64,000 nt of DNA from Claveliimonas acetigenes (GCF_025567385.1 NZ_JAOQJU010000016.1:3692-67691), one strand, 5' to 3'; numbered from the stretch's first letter, positions 17,829 through 27,403 are shown. Numbers and translations: made by a program. Notes: generated by a model from the letters alone, not told the origin.

Positions 17829-19070
17829 ATGAAAAACGTAATGAAAAAATGGAACAGCATCAGTCTCGTGCTGAGAATTATCTGTGGTCTCATCATAGGT
17901 ATTATTCTCGGGCTAGTGATTCCAAAGGTAACCGTAATAGCGCTCTTGGGGGATTTGTTTGTTGGTGCTTTGAAAGCGATTGCGCCGCTTCTGGTATTCT
18001 TCCTTGTTATGAGTTCTCTGGCACATATGGGGCAGGGTCAGAAGACAAATATGGGATTTATCGTCATGCTCTATATGCTGGGCAATGTCATGTCGGCGCT
18101 TGTATCCGTTATTGCATGTAAGCTCTTTCCGGTTACACTGACACTTGCCGAAGCTGCAGGCGAAGATATGGCTCCGCCCAGCGGTGTTGGCGAAGTTTTG
18201 AAAAATCTGTTAATGAATGTGGTATCTAACCCGGTCGGATCTATCGTAGATGCAAACTACATAGGTATCCTTGCATGGGCGTGTATCTTTGGTGTTGCTC
18301 TGAAATGCGCATCCGATTCTACCAAGCTGCTGCTTGATGATTTTTCTTCTGCAATTTCCACAGCAGTAAAATGGGTCATCAGCTTTGCTCCCTTCGGTAT
18401 CATGGGGCTTATTTTTAATGTTATTTCCACATCCGGACTCAGCGCTCTGCTGTCTTATGGACGGCTGATTCTTGTGTTAGTCGGAAGTATGGCTTTCGTT
18501 GCGCTGGTTATGAACCCGATTATCGTATTCCTGTGCATTAGAAAGAATCCCTATCCACTCGTATTTAAATGTCTGACGAAGAGTTTTATTACTGCATTTT
18601 TCACACGAAGCTCTGCTGCTAACATTCCGGTAAACATGGAGCTCTGTAAAGAACTGGGATTGGATGAAGAACAGTATTCCATCTCCATCCCGCTTGGCGC
18701 CACCATTAATATGGCCGGAGCCGCCATCACAATTTCTGTAATGGCATTATCCGCTGCTAATACACTGGATATCAGTGTAGACTTCGGAACGGCTCTTATC
18801 CTCTGTGTGCTCTCCGCACTCAGTGCAGCCGGAGCTTCCGGTGTGGCAGGCGGTTCTTTGCTGCTGATTCCTATGGCATGCAGCCTGTTCGGAATTCCGT
18901 CCGAAGTTGCCATGCAGGTAGTTGGCGTTGGTTTCATTATTGGTGTTATCCAGGATTCCTGTGAAACAGGGCTGAACTCTTCTACAGATGTACTCTTTAC
19001 GGCAGCAGCCGAATTCAGAGACAGAAGATTACATCCTGAATACTACGCAGCGAAGAAAAAAGCTGAATAG
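17829..19070 (+). CDS. sstT: Serine/threonine:sodium symporter SstT
   Basis: 413-residue member of the dicarboxylate/amino acid:cation symporter family, close in length to E. coli SstT (414). Motifs include LFVGALKAIAPLLVFFLVMSSL near the second helices, NPVGSIVDANYIGILAWA, FFTRSSAANIPVNMELCKEL (serine-rich re-entrant loop), GATINMAGAAITISVMAL and the C-terminal QDSCETGLNSSTDVLFTAA. It imports Ser and Thr with Na+. The start is set at ATG 17829 by homology; earlier in-frame ATGs at 17724 and 17775 would add a hydrophilic tail not seen in the family. It is divergent from tdh-kbl, which would consume the imported threonine. Confidence 0.94.
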   Translation: MKNVMKKWNSISLVLRIICGLIIGIILGLVIPKVTVIALLGDLFVGALKAIAPLLVFFLVMSSLAHMGQGQKTNMGFIVMLYMLGNVMSALVSVIACKLFPVTLTLAEAAGEDMAPPSGVGEVLKNLLMNVVSNPVGSIVDANYIGILAWACIFGVALKCASDSTKLLLDDFSSAISTAVKWVISFAPFGIMGLIFNVISTSGLSALLSYGRLILVLVGSMAFVALVMNPIIVFLCIRKNPYPLVFKCLTKSFITAFFTRSSAANIPVNMELCKELGLDEEQYSISIPLGATINMAGAAITISVMALSAANTLDISVDFGTALILCVLSALSAAGASGVAGGSLLLIPMACSLFGIPSEVAMQVVGVGFIIGVIQDSCETGLNSSTDVLFTAAAEFRDRRLHPEYYAAKKKAE

Positions 19071-19098
19071 AAAAAAGGGCGCCAACGGCGTCCTTTTT
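19071..19098. terminator. Bidirectional terminator between sstT and glyQS
   Basis: AAAAAAGG-G-CGCC / GGCG-T-CCTTTTT with an AAC loop directly after the sstT stop. A- and T-tracts on both sides suit termination of both converging genes. Confidence 0.85.
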
Positions 19099-19113
19099 CA
19101 TACTTTTATTCTC

Positions 19114-20505
19114 TTACCACTCAAATTTCTTCTCAAAGTAAGCGGCAAGATCTTCAATTTTTACTCTTTCCTGTTCCATGGTGTCTCTGTCACGTACCGT
19201 AACTGCTCCGTCTTCCTCAGATTCAAAATCATAGGTTACACAGAATGGTGTTCCAATCTCATCCTGGCGGCGGTAGCGCTTACCGATATTTCCACGGTCA
19301 TCATACTCACAGTTATATTTCTTAGAAAGCTGTGCATATACTTTCTCTGCTCCCTCGTTCAGCTTCTTAGAAAGCGGAAGCACACCAATCTTAACCGGAG
19401 CAAGCGCCGGATGGAAATGAAGAACCGTCCGCACATCCCCGCCTTCCAGTTCTTCTTCATCATATGCACTGCACAGGAATGCAAGCACCATACGATCTGC
19501 GCCCAGAGAAGGTTCAATAACATATGGAACATACTTTATCTTCTTTTCATCATCAAAATAGGACATGTCCTGCTTGGATACGTTCTGATGCTGTGTCAGG
19601 TCATAATCCGTTCTGTCTGCAATGCCCCACAGTTCACCCCAGCCAAAGGGGAACAAGAATTCTACATCTGTCGTCGCTTTACTGTAGAAAGAAAGCTCTT
19701 CTTTGTCATGATCCCGATAACGGACTTCTTCATCCTTAAGTCCCAGCGAAAACAGCCAGTCAAGGCAGAATTTCTTCCAATAAGCAAACCATTCAAGGTC
19801 TGTATCCGGCTCACAGAAGAACTCCAGCTCCATCTGCTCAAACTCTCTGGTACGGAATGTAAAGTTACCAGGTGTAATTTCATTACGGAAGGACTTACCA
19901 ATCTGACAGATACCAAATGGAAGTTTCTTTCTGGAAGTGCGCTGCACATTCTTAAAGTTTACAAAAATTCCCTGCGCCGTTTCCGGTCTTAAATAAACCG
20001 TATTCTTAGCATCCTCTGTAACTCCCTGGAAAGTTTTAAACATCAGATTGAATTCACGGATTTCGGTAAAATTGTGCTTGCCGCAGGTAGGACATGGAAT
20101 CTCATGCTCCGCAATAAAAGCTTCCATCTGTTCATGGCTCCATCCGTCAATGCTCTCTCCTATATCAATTCCATGCTCTTTTGCATAATCTTCAATCAGC
20201 TTGTCAGCACGGAAACGCTCATGGCATTCCTTACAATCCATCAAAGGATCACTGAATCCTCCCAGATGCCCGCTCGCTACCCATGTCTGGGGATTCATAA
20301 GAATCGCACAATCCACGCCCACATTATACGGGGATTCCTGCACAAACTTCTGCCACCACGCCTTCTTCACATTGTTCTTAAGCTCTACACCAAGATTCCC
20401 ATAATCCCATGTATTCGCAAGACCGCCGTAAATCTCAGAGCCTGGATATACGAATCCTCTTGACTTCGCCAACGCTACAATCTTATCCATTGTTTTTTCT
20501 ACCAT
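19114..20505 (-). CDS. glyQS: Glycyl-tRNA synthetase, single-subunit dimeric type
   Basis: 463-residue class II synthetase of the alpha2 type found in many Firmicutes. It charges tRNA-Gly. Visible are KSRGFVYPGSEIYGG at the N-terminus, the GlyRS ASGHLGGFSDP motif, the zinc-like CKECHERF and CPTCGKHN pairs, motif 2 around SFRNEITPGNFTFRTREF, motif 3 near PSLGADRMVLAFL, and the anticodon-binding domain from about residue 365. The ATG at 20505 is preferred over 20514 because GGAAGG then has 9-base spacing. It stands alone between recO and sstT. Confidence 0.96.
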   Translation of the reverse strand: MVEKTMDKIVALAKSRGFVYPGSEIYGGLANTWDYGNLGVELKNNVKKAWWQKFVQESPYNVGVDCAILMNPQTWVASGHLGGFSDPLMDCKECHERFRADKLIEDYAKEHGIDIGESIDGWSHEQMEAFIAEHEIPCPTCGKHNFTEIREFNLMFKTFQGVTEDAKNTVYLRPETAQGIFVNFKNVQRTSRKKLPFGICQIGKSFRNEITPGNFTFRTREFEQMELEFFCEPDTDLEWFAYWKKFCLDWLFSLGLKDEEVRYRDHDKEELSFYSKATTDVEFLFPFGWGELWGIADRTDYDLTQHQNVSKQDMSYFDDEKKIKYVPYVIEPSLGADRMVLAFLCSAYDEEELEGGDVRTVLHFHPALAPVKIGVLPLSKKLNEGAEKVYAQLSKKYNCEYDDRGNIGKRYRRQDEIGTPFCVTYDFESEEDGAVTVRDRDTMEQERVKIEDLAAYFEKKFEW

Positions 20506-20547
20506 CTTCCTCATCCTTCCCTTCTATTAGAAACAATAATTGTAAAT

Positions 20548-20576
20548 ATTATACAGTTATCCCGTATACTTTGCAA
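20548..20576 (-). promoter_or_regulatory. Promoter of glyQS
   Basis: -35 TTGCAA (20571-20576), 17-base spacer, perfect -10 TATAAT (20548-20553). It is placed between the recO stop and the glyQS ATG, about 43 bases before the start. Confidence 0.8.
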
Positions 20577-20609
20577 GCCTAAAAAATGACCTTTCTCTCT
20601 CGTCCCACA

Positions 20610-21359
20610 CTATGGCAGACCCACCAATTGTTCCAGGATTTCCAACGATTTGAACTTCTTATCTACACACGCATCCATATAGTTTCCAACCACTATCCCA
20701 AGCTCTCTTAAAACGGTTTCCGATACTGTAAATGTGTATAGTTTTTCCACCGGTGTACTCACAATATACTGCAATGTATGTAACGTGGATGGGTAAAGCC
20801 GCACCCCATCGGAAATACCCTGACCACATCTTTCGCACACCAAGCCTCTTCTTCTTACGCTAAAAACAGCCGGCTGGTCATTCTTTCCGCATACCACGCA
20901 CTGGAACACCTGCGGTGCTTCTCCATTGATACTAATTGTCTTCAATTCAAAAATATAACGAATCAGCCGGTTCGGAATGGATGGTTTCAAAAGTGCCCGG
21001 AACGTCTGATATAACAATTTCAGAAGCTCTGTCTCGTCATTTCCTTCTTTTGCATAATAATTTGCAATGTCCAAAAAATAAAAACCATAATAGGCTCCTT
21101 CTATATCTTCCCTGAGTTCTGCAAAATAATTGGAAATAGAGGCCGACACCATCGTATAAGATGTCCGCCCCTCATAAACGGTAAATTCTCCAAAAGAAAA
21201 GGGATTTACCATACCTGCCAGGGGACTATTTGGCCTCCTTGCCCCTCGCGCAAATACGGCTGCCTTCCCTCTTTCTTTTGTCAGAATCACCACTCTTTTA
21301 TCATATTCACCCACAGGAGTGGCTGAAAGCACCATCCCCGTAACCGTCACCTGATTCAA
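20610..21359 (-). CDS. recO: DNA repair protein RecO
   Basis: 249 residues. RecO helps load RecA on SSB-coated DNA in the RecFOR pathway. An N-terminal OB fold begins VTVTGMVLSATPVGEYDKRVV, and a four-Cys zinc motif (CVVCG ... CERCG) lies near residues 155-180. The start is TTG at 21359 with GAGG 8 bases upstream, supported by the family N-terminus. A GTG at codon 4 is a weaker alternative. The start lies inside the end of the yqzL-like gene, suggesting translational coupling. Confidence 0.93.
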   Translation of the reverse strand: MNQVTVTGMVLSATPVGEYDKRVVILTKERGKAAVFARGARRPNSPLAGMVNPFSFGEFTVYEGRTSYTMVSASISNYFAELREDIEGAYYGFYFLDIANYYAKEGNDETELLKLLYQTFRALLKPSIPNRLIRYIFELKTISINGEAPQVFQCVVCGKNDQPAVFSVRRRGLVCERCGQGISDGVRLYPSTLHTLQYIVSTPVEKLYTFTVSETVLRELGIVVGNYMDACVDKKFKSLEILEQLVGLP

Positions 21360-21498
21360 TGCACTTTCCTCTGCCTTCTATATCCTTCTGCCCATCTGCG
21401 GCATAGTAAGGGATTTCTCCCACATTTTCTGCCCTGTACAGCAAATAATCATCGACTCTCCCGGACGCCATGAATTGCACCCAATATTTTTCTTTCAT
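21307..21498 (-). CDS. Small YqzL-like protein
   Basis: 63-residue ORF between era and recO. Its first half (WVQFMASGRVDDYLLYRAEN) resembles the W-x2-F-x2-[TS]G-x-[IV]DxYLL core of Bacillus YqzL, which occupies the same locus between era and recO. The second half is a Gly/Asp-rich tail that overlaps the recO start by 53 bases and may be little constrained. Function is unknown in the family. Position and core motif make a real gene likely. Confidence 0.65.
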   Translation of the reverse strand: MKEKYWVQFMASGRVDDYLLYRAENVGEIPYYAADGQKDIEGRGKCIESGDGYGDGAFSHSCG

Positions 21499-21550
21499 AG
21501 AATCACCTCATCCTCTGTTTGGGATTAGCTTCTCCTATGAAGGGTTCTTT

Positions 21551-22447
21551 TTATTCATCTTCCCGGTATCCAAAATTTTTCATCAAAAATTCACTGTCCC
21601 GCCAGTCCTTCTTCACCTTCACCCAAAGCTTCAGATTCACCTTGCAATCCAGCATTTTCTCAATTTCATAGCGGGCCGTGCTGCCGATTTTCTTCAACAT
21701 ATTTCCTTGTTTTCCAATAATAATCCCCTTGTGGGATTCTCGTTCACAGATAATCGTAGCATCAATATGCATCACTTTGTTCTGCATTTTCATCCGGTCA
21801 ATTGCAACCGCAATCCCATGTGGGATTTCTTCGTTCAGGCTGTGGAGCGCCTTTTCCCGGATCAGCTCTGCCACAATCTGCCGCTCCGGCTGATCGGTAA
21901 CCGTGTCCTCATCATAAAACTGCGGGCCATAGGGCAGATATTTCAGAATCACCTTCACAAGTTCCTCTGTATTGTCCCCGTTTCTTGCCGACACCGGAAC
22001 AATTTCTGCAAACTCATACAGATCCTTATACGCTGCAATTGCCGGAAGCACTTCTTCCCTCTTCACCATATCCACTTTATTGATGACCAGAATCACCGGC
22101 GTCTTTATCTTCCTGAGCTGCTCAGCAATATGCCTTTCTCCCGCTCCGATAAATGTAGTCGGCTCCACGAGCCACAGTACCACATCCACCTCGTCCAGAG
22201 TGCGCTCCGCCACATGAACCATATATTCTCCCAGCTTGTTTTTCGCTTTGTGTATTCCCGGCGTATCCACAAATACAATCTGCCCGTCCTCTGTTGTCAG
22301 GACCGTCTGTATGCGGTTTCTCGTTGTCTGCGGTTTATTGGAGGTAATGGCAATCTTCTGCCCGATGAGATAATTCATCAGTGTAGACTTTCCTACATTC
22401 GGACGTCCGATTAAAGTTACAAACCCTGATTTAAAGTCTTTCTTCAT
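21551..22447 (-). CDS. era: GTPase Era
   Basis: 298 residues. It is an essential GTPase that binds 16S rRNA 3' end and assists 30S assembly. G1 GRPNVGKST near residue 15, effector region SNKPQTTRNRI, G3 DTPGIH, G4 NKVD near residue 125 and a C-terminal KH domain with GKQGNMLKKIG near residue 233 are all present. It lies 14 bases downstream of the M16 peptidase gene and upstream of the yqzL-like gene and recO, so the four are probably one transcript. Confidence 0.97.
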   Translation of the reverse strand: MKKDFKSGFVTLIGRPNVGKSTLMNYLIGQKIAITSNKPQTTRNRIQTVLTTEDGQIVFVDTPGIHKAKNKLGEYMVHVAERTLDEVDVVLWLVEPTTFIGAGERHIAEQLRKIKTPVILVINKVDMVKREEVLPAIAAYKDLYEFAEIVPVSARNGDNTEELVKVILKYLPYGPQFYDEDTVTDQPERQIVAELIREKALHSLNEEIPHGIAVAIDRMKMQNKVMHIDATIICERESHKGIIIGKQGNMLKKIGSTARYEIEKMLDCKVNLKLWVKVKKDWRDSEFLMKNFGYREDE

Positions 22448-22461
22448 ACGTTCCCTTTCAC

Positions 22462-25389
22462 TTAAAAACTTGTCACATTCTCAAACATATCACTGTTCTC
22501 TTCTATTTTATCTTCACTTCCAATTACACAGATCTGCTCTGCTTTCATCATAGCTTCTACCACCTGTGCAAGCTCCCGGATATCCTCCTGGGTCGCATCC
22601 AGTACCTGATTTCTCTCCTCCCTGATCATCTTGGCGCTGACATGGTTCATATACAGATTCATGGAACGGTCACCCTTTGCCGCAGGCGTCATGGGCTGAT
22701 CCAGATTACTCATGGTTCCGATAATGTATTTATTCATATCGTAATCACTGACTGTAAAATTCCGCAGATACTCTGCCACACCCTCGTAGATTTCCATGGT
22801 ACGTTTCAGATTCGGATCACGGTAAGACACAAAAAATCCTTCTCCAATACGGTTAAAGTTGCTCATACATCCATAAGCTCCGCCCTTCACACGAATATTC
22901 TGCCACAGGTATTCGTATCCCATAATAACCTTGAGAATCTGCAGCGCCCCGGTATAAGATGCGCCGTTGTCGATGAAGTTGCCTACTCTCGCCACATACT
23001 GCACTTTTGACGCCGTCTTGAAGCCTTCATTCTTCTTCTCACAGTGAATGACACATGGTGTCTGATTCAAAGCCAGATCTTCCATAAATAATCCGCTCTT
23101 CAGGTCAGCAACCTGCGCCTCCAGGCCTTCCAGCCCGGCGCGCTCCGCCGTGTAACTCATCATCATATTATCCGCCCGGAACAACATTTTCACAAGCTTC
23201 TCAAGATTGCTGATTAACTTTTCTTTTTCATTGTCAAAATCCTTTTCAATCGCCGCTACCTTCTGATAAAACTCAATACCACTCGTCATATCCTTGAGTT
23301 TGGCAGACGGAGACGCATAAGACATCGCGCGGAGAGCCGCCGTCGTATGTCCGGAAGACTGGAAACGCATCAGAAGACGCGAACTGGTCATTGCAAGGAT
23401 TTCTTTTAAACGCTTTTCATCGGATAATTTTGACTTCGTAAGGATCTCCTTCATCATGGCAAATGCAACCGGAAGTTTGTCATACAGCGCTTTTGCTTTG
23501 ATTTCAAAAGTTGCTTTAAATTCCTTCTCCCGGACGTTCGTCACATTCGGATACAGCTCCAGAGACGTCCCAATACCACCGGTATGCACATTTATCTCAT
23601 TAAACAATTCGCCATATTCATAATTTTCCGTATCTATAATTCCAAGCACAGCCTGTAAAATTCCAACATAGGGAAGCATCTCTTCCGGCACCCCGGATAA
23701 ATCAAACAATAAATCTATATAACCGATTCCATTCGTACCAATTTCATGGAAGACGGTGGGAATACCCGCAATCTCCATTTCTTCGTTGTATATCGGAGCA
23801 ATCTCTCTGGAAATATCTTCTCTCCTGAGCACCGGAATTGTCGCCAGCTCTTCTTCTGTTGATGGTTCCGACTGATAAGCTTCTAACTCATGGGTACGTC
23901 TCACAAGTTCTTCGACCTCCTCCTCAGAAAGCCCTGCTTTATACGCCTGAAGCTTCTCGCTAAGCTCTTTATCCATGCGGGCAGTTCTGCCCCGCTCCGG
24001 TTTTACCACTACGATTGCTCCATGTGTATTGTCAAGTAAATATCTGCGGATTAGCTCTTCAAAATATCCGGTATCCATCTGGCTTCTTAAGAATGCAAAA
24101 GTATCCAGCGCTTCTATATTGATAAACGGCTTTTCGTCGTCATACAGCCAGCTATCCAGAATCTGAAGGCCATACATCAGTCCTTTGGGATAACGTCCAT
24201 AATCCGCCTCCCGATACTGGAATTCCTGATAATTAATCCCCGCCTCCAGCGCTTTACGATTCAGTCCATTCTCCGCTATGTCTCTCAGCACATTCTCAAT
24301 AACCCGGACAAATTCCTCCTTCTGCCCGGCATTGGCATTTTTAGCAATAACGGAGAATATAGGCTGATAGATTCCATTATCATAGGAACCCAGAATATCC
24401 TTACCAATCCCCGCGTCCACCAATGCCTTCTTAAGCGGCGCTCCCGGCGCTGAGAGCAGCGCATAATCAAGAATTTCGAACGCCATATAAAGCTCTTTAT
24501 CCAGACTGGTTCCAATTACCTTGCTGTAAGACAAGTACGTATTATCTTCCTCTGCTTCATCACTGGCAATCGAATAAGGTATCTCCACCTCTTTTATTTC
24601 GGAAAATGGTTCCTGAAACCGAATCTCTGAATCTATTTTTTCTGTGTCAAATTGACTTAAATACTCCCGGTCAAGCCAGAGAAGCTTCTCTTCCATATCC
24701 ATATCGCCGTACAGATAAATATAACTGTTGGACGGATGATAATACTTTTTATGAAAAGCAAGAAACTGCTCATAGGTAAGCTGCGGAATCACTTCCGGAT
24801 CTCCGCCGGATTCATTTGCATAAGAAGTATCCGGAAAAAGTGTATTCAGAACTACCCGGTCAAGTACGCCTTCCGGCGAGGAAAATGCACCTTTCATCTC
24901 ATTGTACACAACTCCGTTATACGAAAGCTCCGCATCTTTATCTTCCAGACTATAACTCCATCCTTCCTGCCGGAAAATCTCGTCATATTTGTAAATATTC
25001 GGATAAAACACAGCATCCATATATACATGCATCAGATTTTGGAAATCCTTATCATTGCAGCTTGCCACCGGGTACACGGTCTTATCCGGGTAAGTCATAG
25101 CATTTAAAAATGTGTTCAAAGATCCTTTTACCAACTCCACAAAAGGATCTTTCACCGGGAAATTCTTAGATCCGCACAGGACGGAATGTTCCAGAATATG
25201 GGGAAGCCCCGTACTGTCCTCCGGCGGTGTCCGAAAGCCAATAGAAAACACTTTGTTATCGTCATCATTTTCCATCAGTACAATCCTGGCTCCGCTCTTT
25301 TTATGCTTTAATAAATATCCTTTGCTTTTCAGGTCTTTTAAATCCTTTTCCTGAACCAATTCATATTGATTTAAATCCTTTACACTCAT
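22462..25389 (-). CDS. M16C family zinc metallopeptidase (presequence-protease-like)
   Basis: 975 residues, the double-M16 length of Cym1/PreP/HypA-type peptidases. The inverted zinc motif HILEH is at residues 64-68 with the downstream Glu in YNGVVYNEMKGAFS near residue 165. Four M16-like domains follow to the C-terminus (GYEYLWQNIRVKGGAYGCM near residue 830 is the conserved R/Y-containing region). It degrades peptides inside a closed chamber. No signal peptide is seen. The ATG at 25389 is chosen over 25404 because GGAGAG then has normal spacing. It is first gene of the era-recO transcript. Confidence 0.93.
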   Translation of the reverse strand: MSVKDLNQYELVQEKDLKDLKSKGYLLKHKKSGARIVLMENDDDNKVFSIGFRTPPEDSTGLPHILEHSVLCGSKNFPVKDPFVELVKGSLNTFLNAMTYPDKTVYPVASCNDKDFQNLMHVYMDAVFYPNIYKYDEIFRQEGWSYSLEDKDAELSYNGVVYNEMKGAFSSPEGVLDRVVLNTLFPDTSYANESGGDPEVIPQLTYEQFLAFHKKYYHPSNSYIYLYGDMDMEEKLLWLDREYLSQFDTEKIDSEIRFQEPFSEIKEVEIPYSIASDEAEEDNTYLSYSKVIGTSLDKELYMAFEILDYALLSAPGAPLKKALVDAGIGKDILGSYDNGIYQPIFSVIAKNANAGQKEEFVRVIENVLRDIAENGLNRKALEAGINYQEFQYREADYGRYPKGLMYGLQILDSWLYDDEKPFINIEALDTFAFLRSQMDTGYFEELIRRYLLDNTHGAIVVVKPERGRTARMDKELSEKLQAYKAGLSEEEVEELVRRTHELEAYQSEPSTEEELATIPVLRREDISREIAPIYNEEMEIAGIPTVFHEIGTNGIGYIDLLFDLSGVPEEMLPYVGILQAVLGIIDTENYEYGELFNEINVHTGGIGTSLELYPNVTNVREKEFKATFEIKAKALYDKLPVAFAMMKEILTKSKLSDEKRLKEILAMTSSRLLMRFQSSGHTTAALRAMSYASPSAKLKDMTSGIEFYQKVAAIEKDFDNEKEKLISNLEKLVKMLFRADNMMMSYTAERAGLEGLEAQVADLKSGLFMEDLALNQTPCVIHCEKKNEGFKTASKVQYVARVGNFIDNGASYTGALQILKVIMGYEYLWQNIRVKGGAYGCMSNFNRIGEGFFVSYRDPNLKRTMEIYEGVAEYLRNFTVSDYDMNKYIIGTMSNLDQPMTPAAKGDRSMNLYMNHVSAKMIREERNQVLDATQEDIRELAQVVEAMMKAEQICVIGSEDKIEENSDMFENVTSF

Positions 25390-25467
25390 ATAAATTCTCT
25401 CCATTTTATTTTCTAGTCATTATTCTAACCATATCAGGTCAATCATAACACTTTTTGGAAAAATAAA

Positions 25468-25488
25468 AAAGAGGGACAAACCCTCTTT
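25468..25488 (-). terminator. Intrinsic terminator of the lysine-riboswitch transporter gene
   Basis: AAAGAGGG / CCCTCTTT 8-bp stem, 5-base loop, followed on the minus strand by TTTATTTTTCC. It starts 18 bases beyond the stop codon. Confidence 0.9.
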
Positions 25489-25506
25489 CCTATTTCAGAT
25501 ATAAAT

Positions 25507-27126
25507 TTATTTTGCTGCCTGCTCTTCTTTCTTCTTAATTACATACAATACCAAAAGCATCAAAATAATTCCAATCGGAAGCGCAACAACCGGAGTCTGC
25601 ACAAAGCCTGATATGATGTATGTAACAAAAGAAACTGCCGCAACTGTAATCGCATAAGGAAGCTGTGTAGACACATGGTTCACATGGTTACACTGTGCTC
25701 CTGCCGACGCCATAATCGTAGTATCAGAAATCGGTGAACAGTGGTCGCCGCACACGGCGCCTGCCATACATGCTGAGATGGACATAATCATCATGTTTTC
25801 ATTCGTCCCGGCAAATACAGCAACTACAATCGGTATCAGGATACCGAAAGTTCCCCAGGATGTACCTGTCGCAAACGCCAGGAAACAGCCTACCAGGAAA
25901 ATAATAGCCGGAAGCAAATTCACCAGTCCGCCCGCTGCATTTTCCATAACTCCCGCTACAAACTCTGCCGCTCCAAGGCTGTCTGTCATCGCTTTCAACG
26001 TCCATGCCAGAGTCAGAATCAGGATGGCCGGAACCATCGCCTTGAAACCGTCCGGGATGCAGGACATGCATTCGTTAAATTTCAGCACTCTTCTTGCCAC
26101 ATAGAAAATAATCGTAATCACAAAGGCAAAGAAACTTCCAAGCACCAATCCTACAGAAGCATCACTCTGGGAAAATGCCGTTACAAAACTTTCACCGGAA
26201 AAGAATCCGCCTGTGTAGATCATTCCAATGACACACGCAATAATCAAAACAATAATCGGGAACACCAGATCAATAACTTTCCCTTTGCCTTCTATAACAT
26301 CTTCCTCTGCATTCGCATAAGGTCTGTCAGATGTTGTATACAAATCACCTTTTTCTGCGTTGTCCTCGTGCAGCTTCATCGGACCATAATCTACGTTCAT
26401 CACAACCAGCCCAATCATCATTACGATTGTAAGCAAAGCATAGAAGTTGTACGGAATCGCACGGACAAAAATAGAAAGCCCGTCTTCTCCTTCTACAAAC
26501 CCCGTAACCGCAGCAGCCCAGGAAGAAATCGGCGCAATAATGCAGACCGGAGCCGCTGTAGCATCAATCAGATAAGATAACTTCGCACGGGATACCTTGT
26601 GCTTATCTGTTACCGGACGCATAACGCTTCCCACCGTCAGACAGTTAAAGTAATCATCGATAAAAATTAATACACCCAGCGCAATCGTCGCAAGCTGTGC
26701 TCCTGCGCGCGTCTTAATATGTTCGCTGGCCCAACGCCCAAACGCTGCCGAACCGCCCGCCTTGTTCATCAGGCATACCATGATACCCAGAATAACCAGA
26801 AATACCAGAATACCTACATTGTAGCTGTCAGACAATACACTGATAATTCCTCCCTGAAATACATGAGTAATCGTCGTCTCAAACGTAAATCCTGAATAAA
26901 AGAGTCCCCCCATCAAGATTCCAATAAACAGGGAACTATATACCTCCTTTGTAATCAACGCCAGAACAATCGCAACAATCGGAGGCACCAGCGCCCAGAA
27001 AGACGCATACATAGACGGCACATACTCTTCTGCTTCTTCTGCCGCAAATGCAATCACCGGACAACACATTACCATTAATGCAATCGTCGAAACTGCCCAT
27101 ACTAACTTGTGTTTTACTTTTTTCAT
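25507..27126 (-). CDS. lysW: NhaC-superfamily transporter under lysine riboswitch control, probable lysine transporter
   Basis: 539-540 residues with about 12 membrane helices. An N-terminal signal-like segment ends near AFAAEEAEE. NhaC-family features include FIDDYFNCLTVGSVMRPVTD near residue 160, DATAAPVCIIAPISSWAA near residue 190, and GDHCSPISDTTIMASAGAQC near residue 465. By fold it would be called a Na+/H+ antiporter. The leader, however, carries a clear L-box, and NhaC-type proteins under L-box control were proposed earlier as lysine transporters (LysW). Lysine import is therefore the preferred role; transport was not shown for this protein. Two ATGs (27129, 27126) abut behind GAGGG. 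Confidence 0.85.
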   Translation of the reverse strand: MKKVKHKLVWAVSTIALMVMCCPVIAFAAEEAEEYVPSMYASFWALVPPIVAIVLALITKEVYSSLFIGILMGGLFYSGFTFETTITHVFQGGIISVLSDSYNVGILVFLVILGIMVCLMNKAGGSAAFGRWASEHIKTRAGAQLATIALGVLIFIDDYFNCLTVGSVMRPVTDKHKVSRAKLSYLIDATAAPVCIIAPISSWAAAVTGFVEGEDGLSIFVRAIPYNFYALLTIVMMIGLVVMNVDYGPMKLHEDNAEKGDLYTTSDRPYANAEEDVIEGKGKVIDLVFPIIVLIIACVIGMIYTGGFFSGESFVTAFSQSDASVGLVLGSFFAFVITIIFYVARRVLKFNECMSCIPDGFKAMVPAILILTLAWTLKAMTDSLGAAEFVAGVMENAAGGLVNLLPAIIFLVGCFLAFATGTSWGTFGILIPIVVAVFAGTNENMMIMSISACMAGAVCGDHCSPISDTTIMASAGAQCNHVNHVSTQLPYAITVAAVSFVTYIISGFVQTPVVALPIGIILMLLVLYVIKKKEEQAAK

Positions 27127-27158
27127 CATAAGCCCTCTCTTTTCCTTTATACGTAAAA

Positions 27159-27199
27159 TGCCATGAACAACGCTTACAAGTAAAACGCGCTCATGGCAT
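27159..27199 (-). terminator. Expression-platform terminator of the lysine riboswitch
   Basis: Long hairpin whose outer arms ATGCCATGA (27159-27167) and TCATGGCAT (27191-27199) pair perfectly, with further pairing inside, followed on the minus strand by TTTTACG. It lies between the L-box aptamer and the transporter RBS, as expected for ligand-dependent premature termination. Confidence 0.8.
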
Positions 27200-27227
27200 A
27201 ATGTCTTTCATTCCGGTATCAATCGCA

Positions 27228-27396
27228 GCCTGTGATAGCGCTCCACTATTGTGACAGTACACAGCATATTCTGCTGTATCCCAGGAAACGTATCCGGACC
27301 AGACTCACTTCCTTCGGCAGTCTCCCCTTTCTCTTTGCAGCAGTTGTCCGGCTGTAGCCGCAAAAATACTGATGAAGCCCGCACCTCTATCAAGCT
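27228..27396 (-). ncRNA. Lysine riboswitch (L-box)
   Basis: On the minus strand the conserved L-box blocks appear in order: GATAGAGGTGC at the 5' side, CATCAGTA, GGGGAGACTGCCGAAGG, TGGTCCGGATA, CTGGGATACAGC and GTGGAGCGCTATC closing P1 (GATAG with CTATC). Several of these are the core nucleotides of the lysine aptamer. Lysine binding should favour the downstream terminator and switch off the transporter gene. Confidence 0.93.
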
Positions 27397-27403
27397 TATT
27401 CAT

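Noticed and set aside
18988..19992. 334-codon plus-strand open frame antisense to glyQS
   Set aside because: It covers a clear GlyRS gene on the other strand, crosses a terminator and has no recognisable domain.
21470..22414. 314-codon plus-strand open frame antisense to era
   Set aside because: It is a complement-strand shadow of the conserved Era GTPase.
27208..27393. 61-codon open frame on the minus strand upstream of the NhaC-type gene
   Set aside because: It lies wholly inside the lysine riboswitch aptamer, whose conserved blocks explain the sequence.
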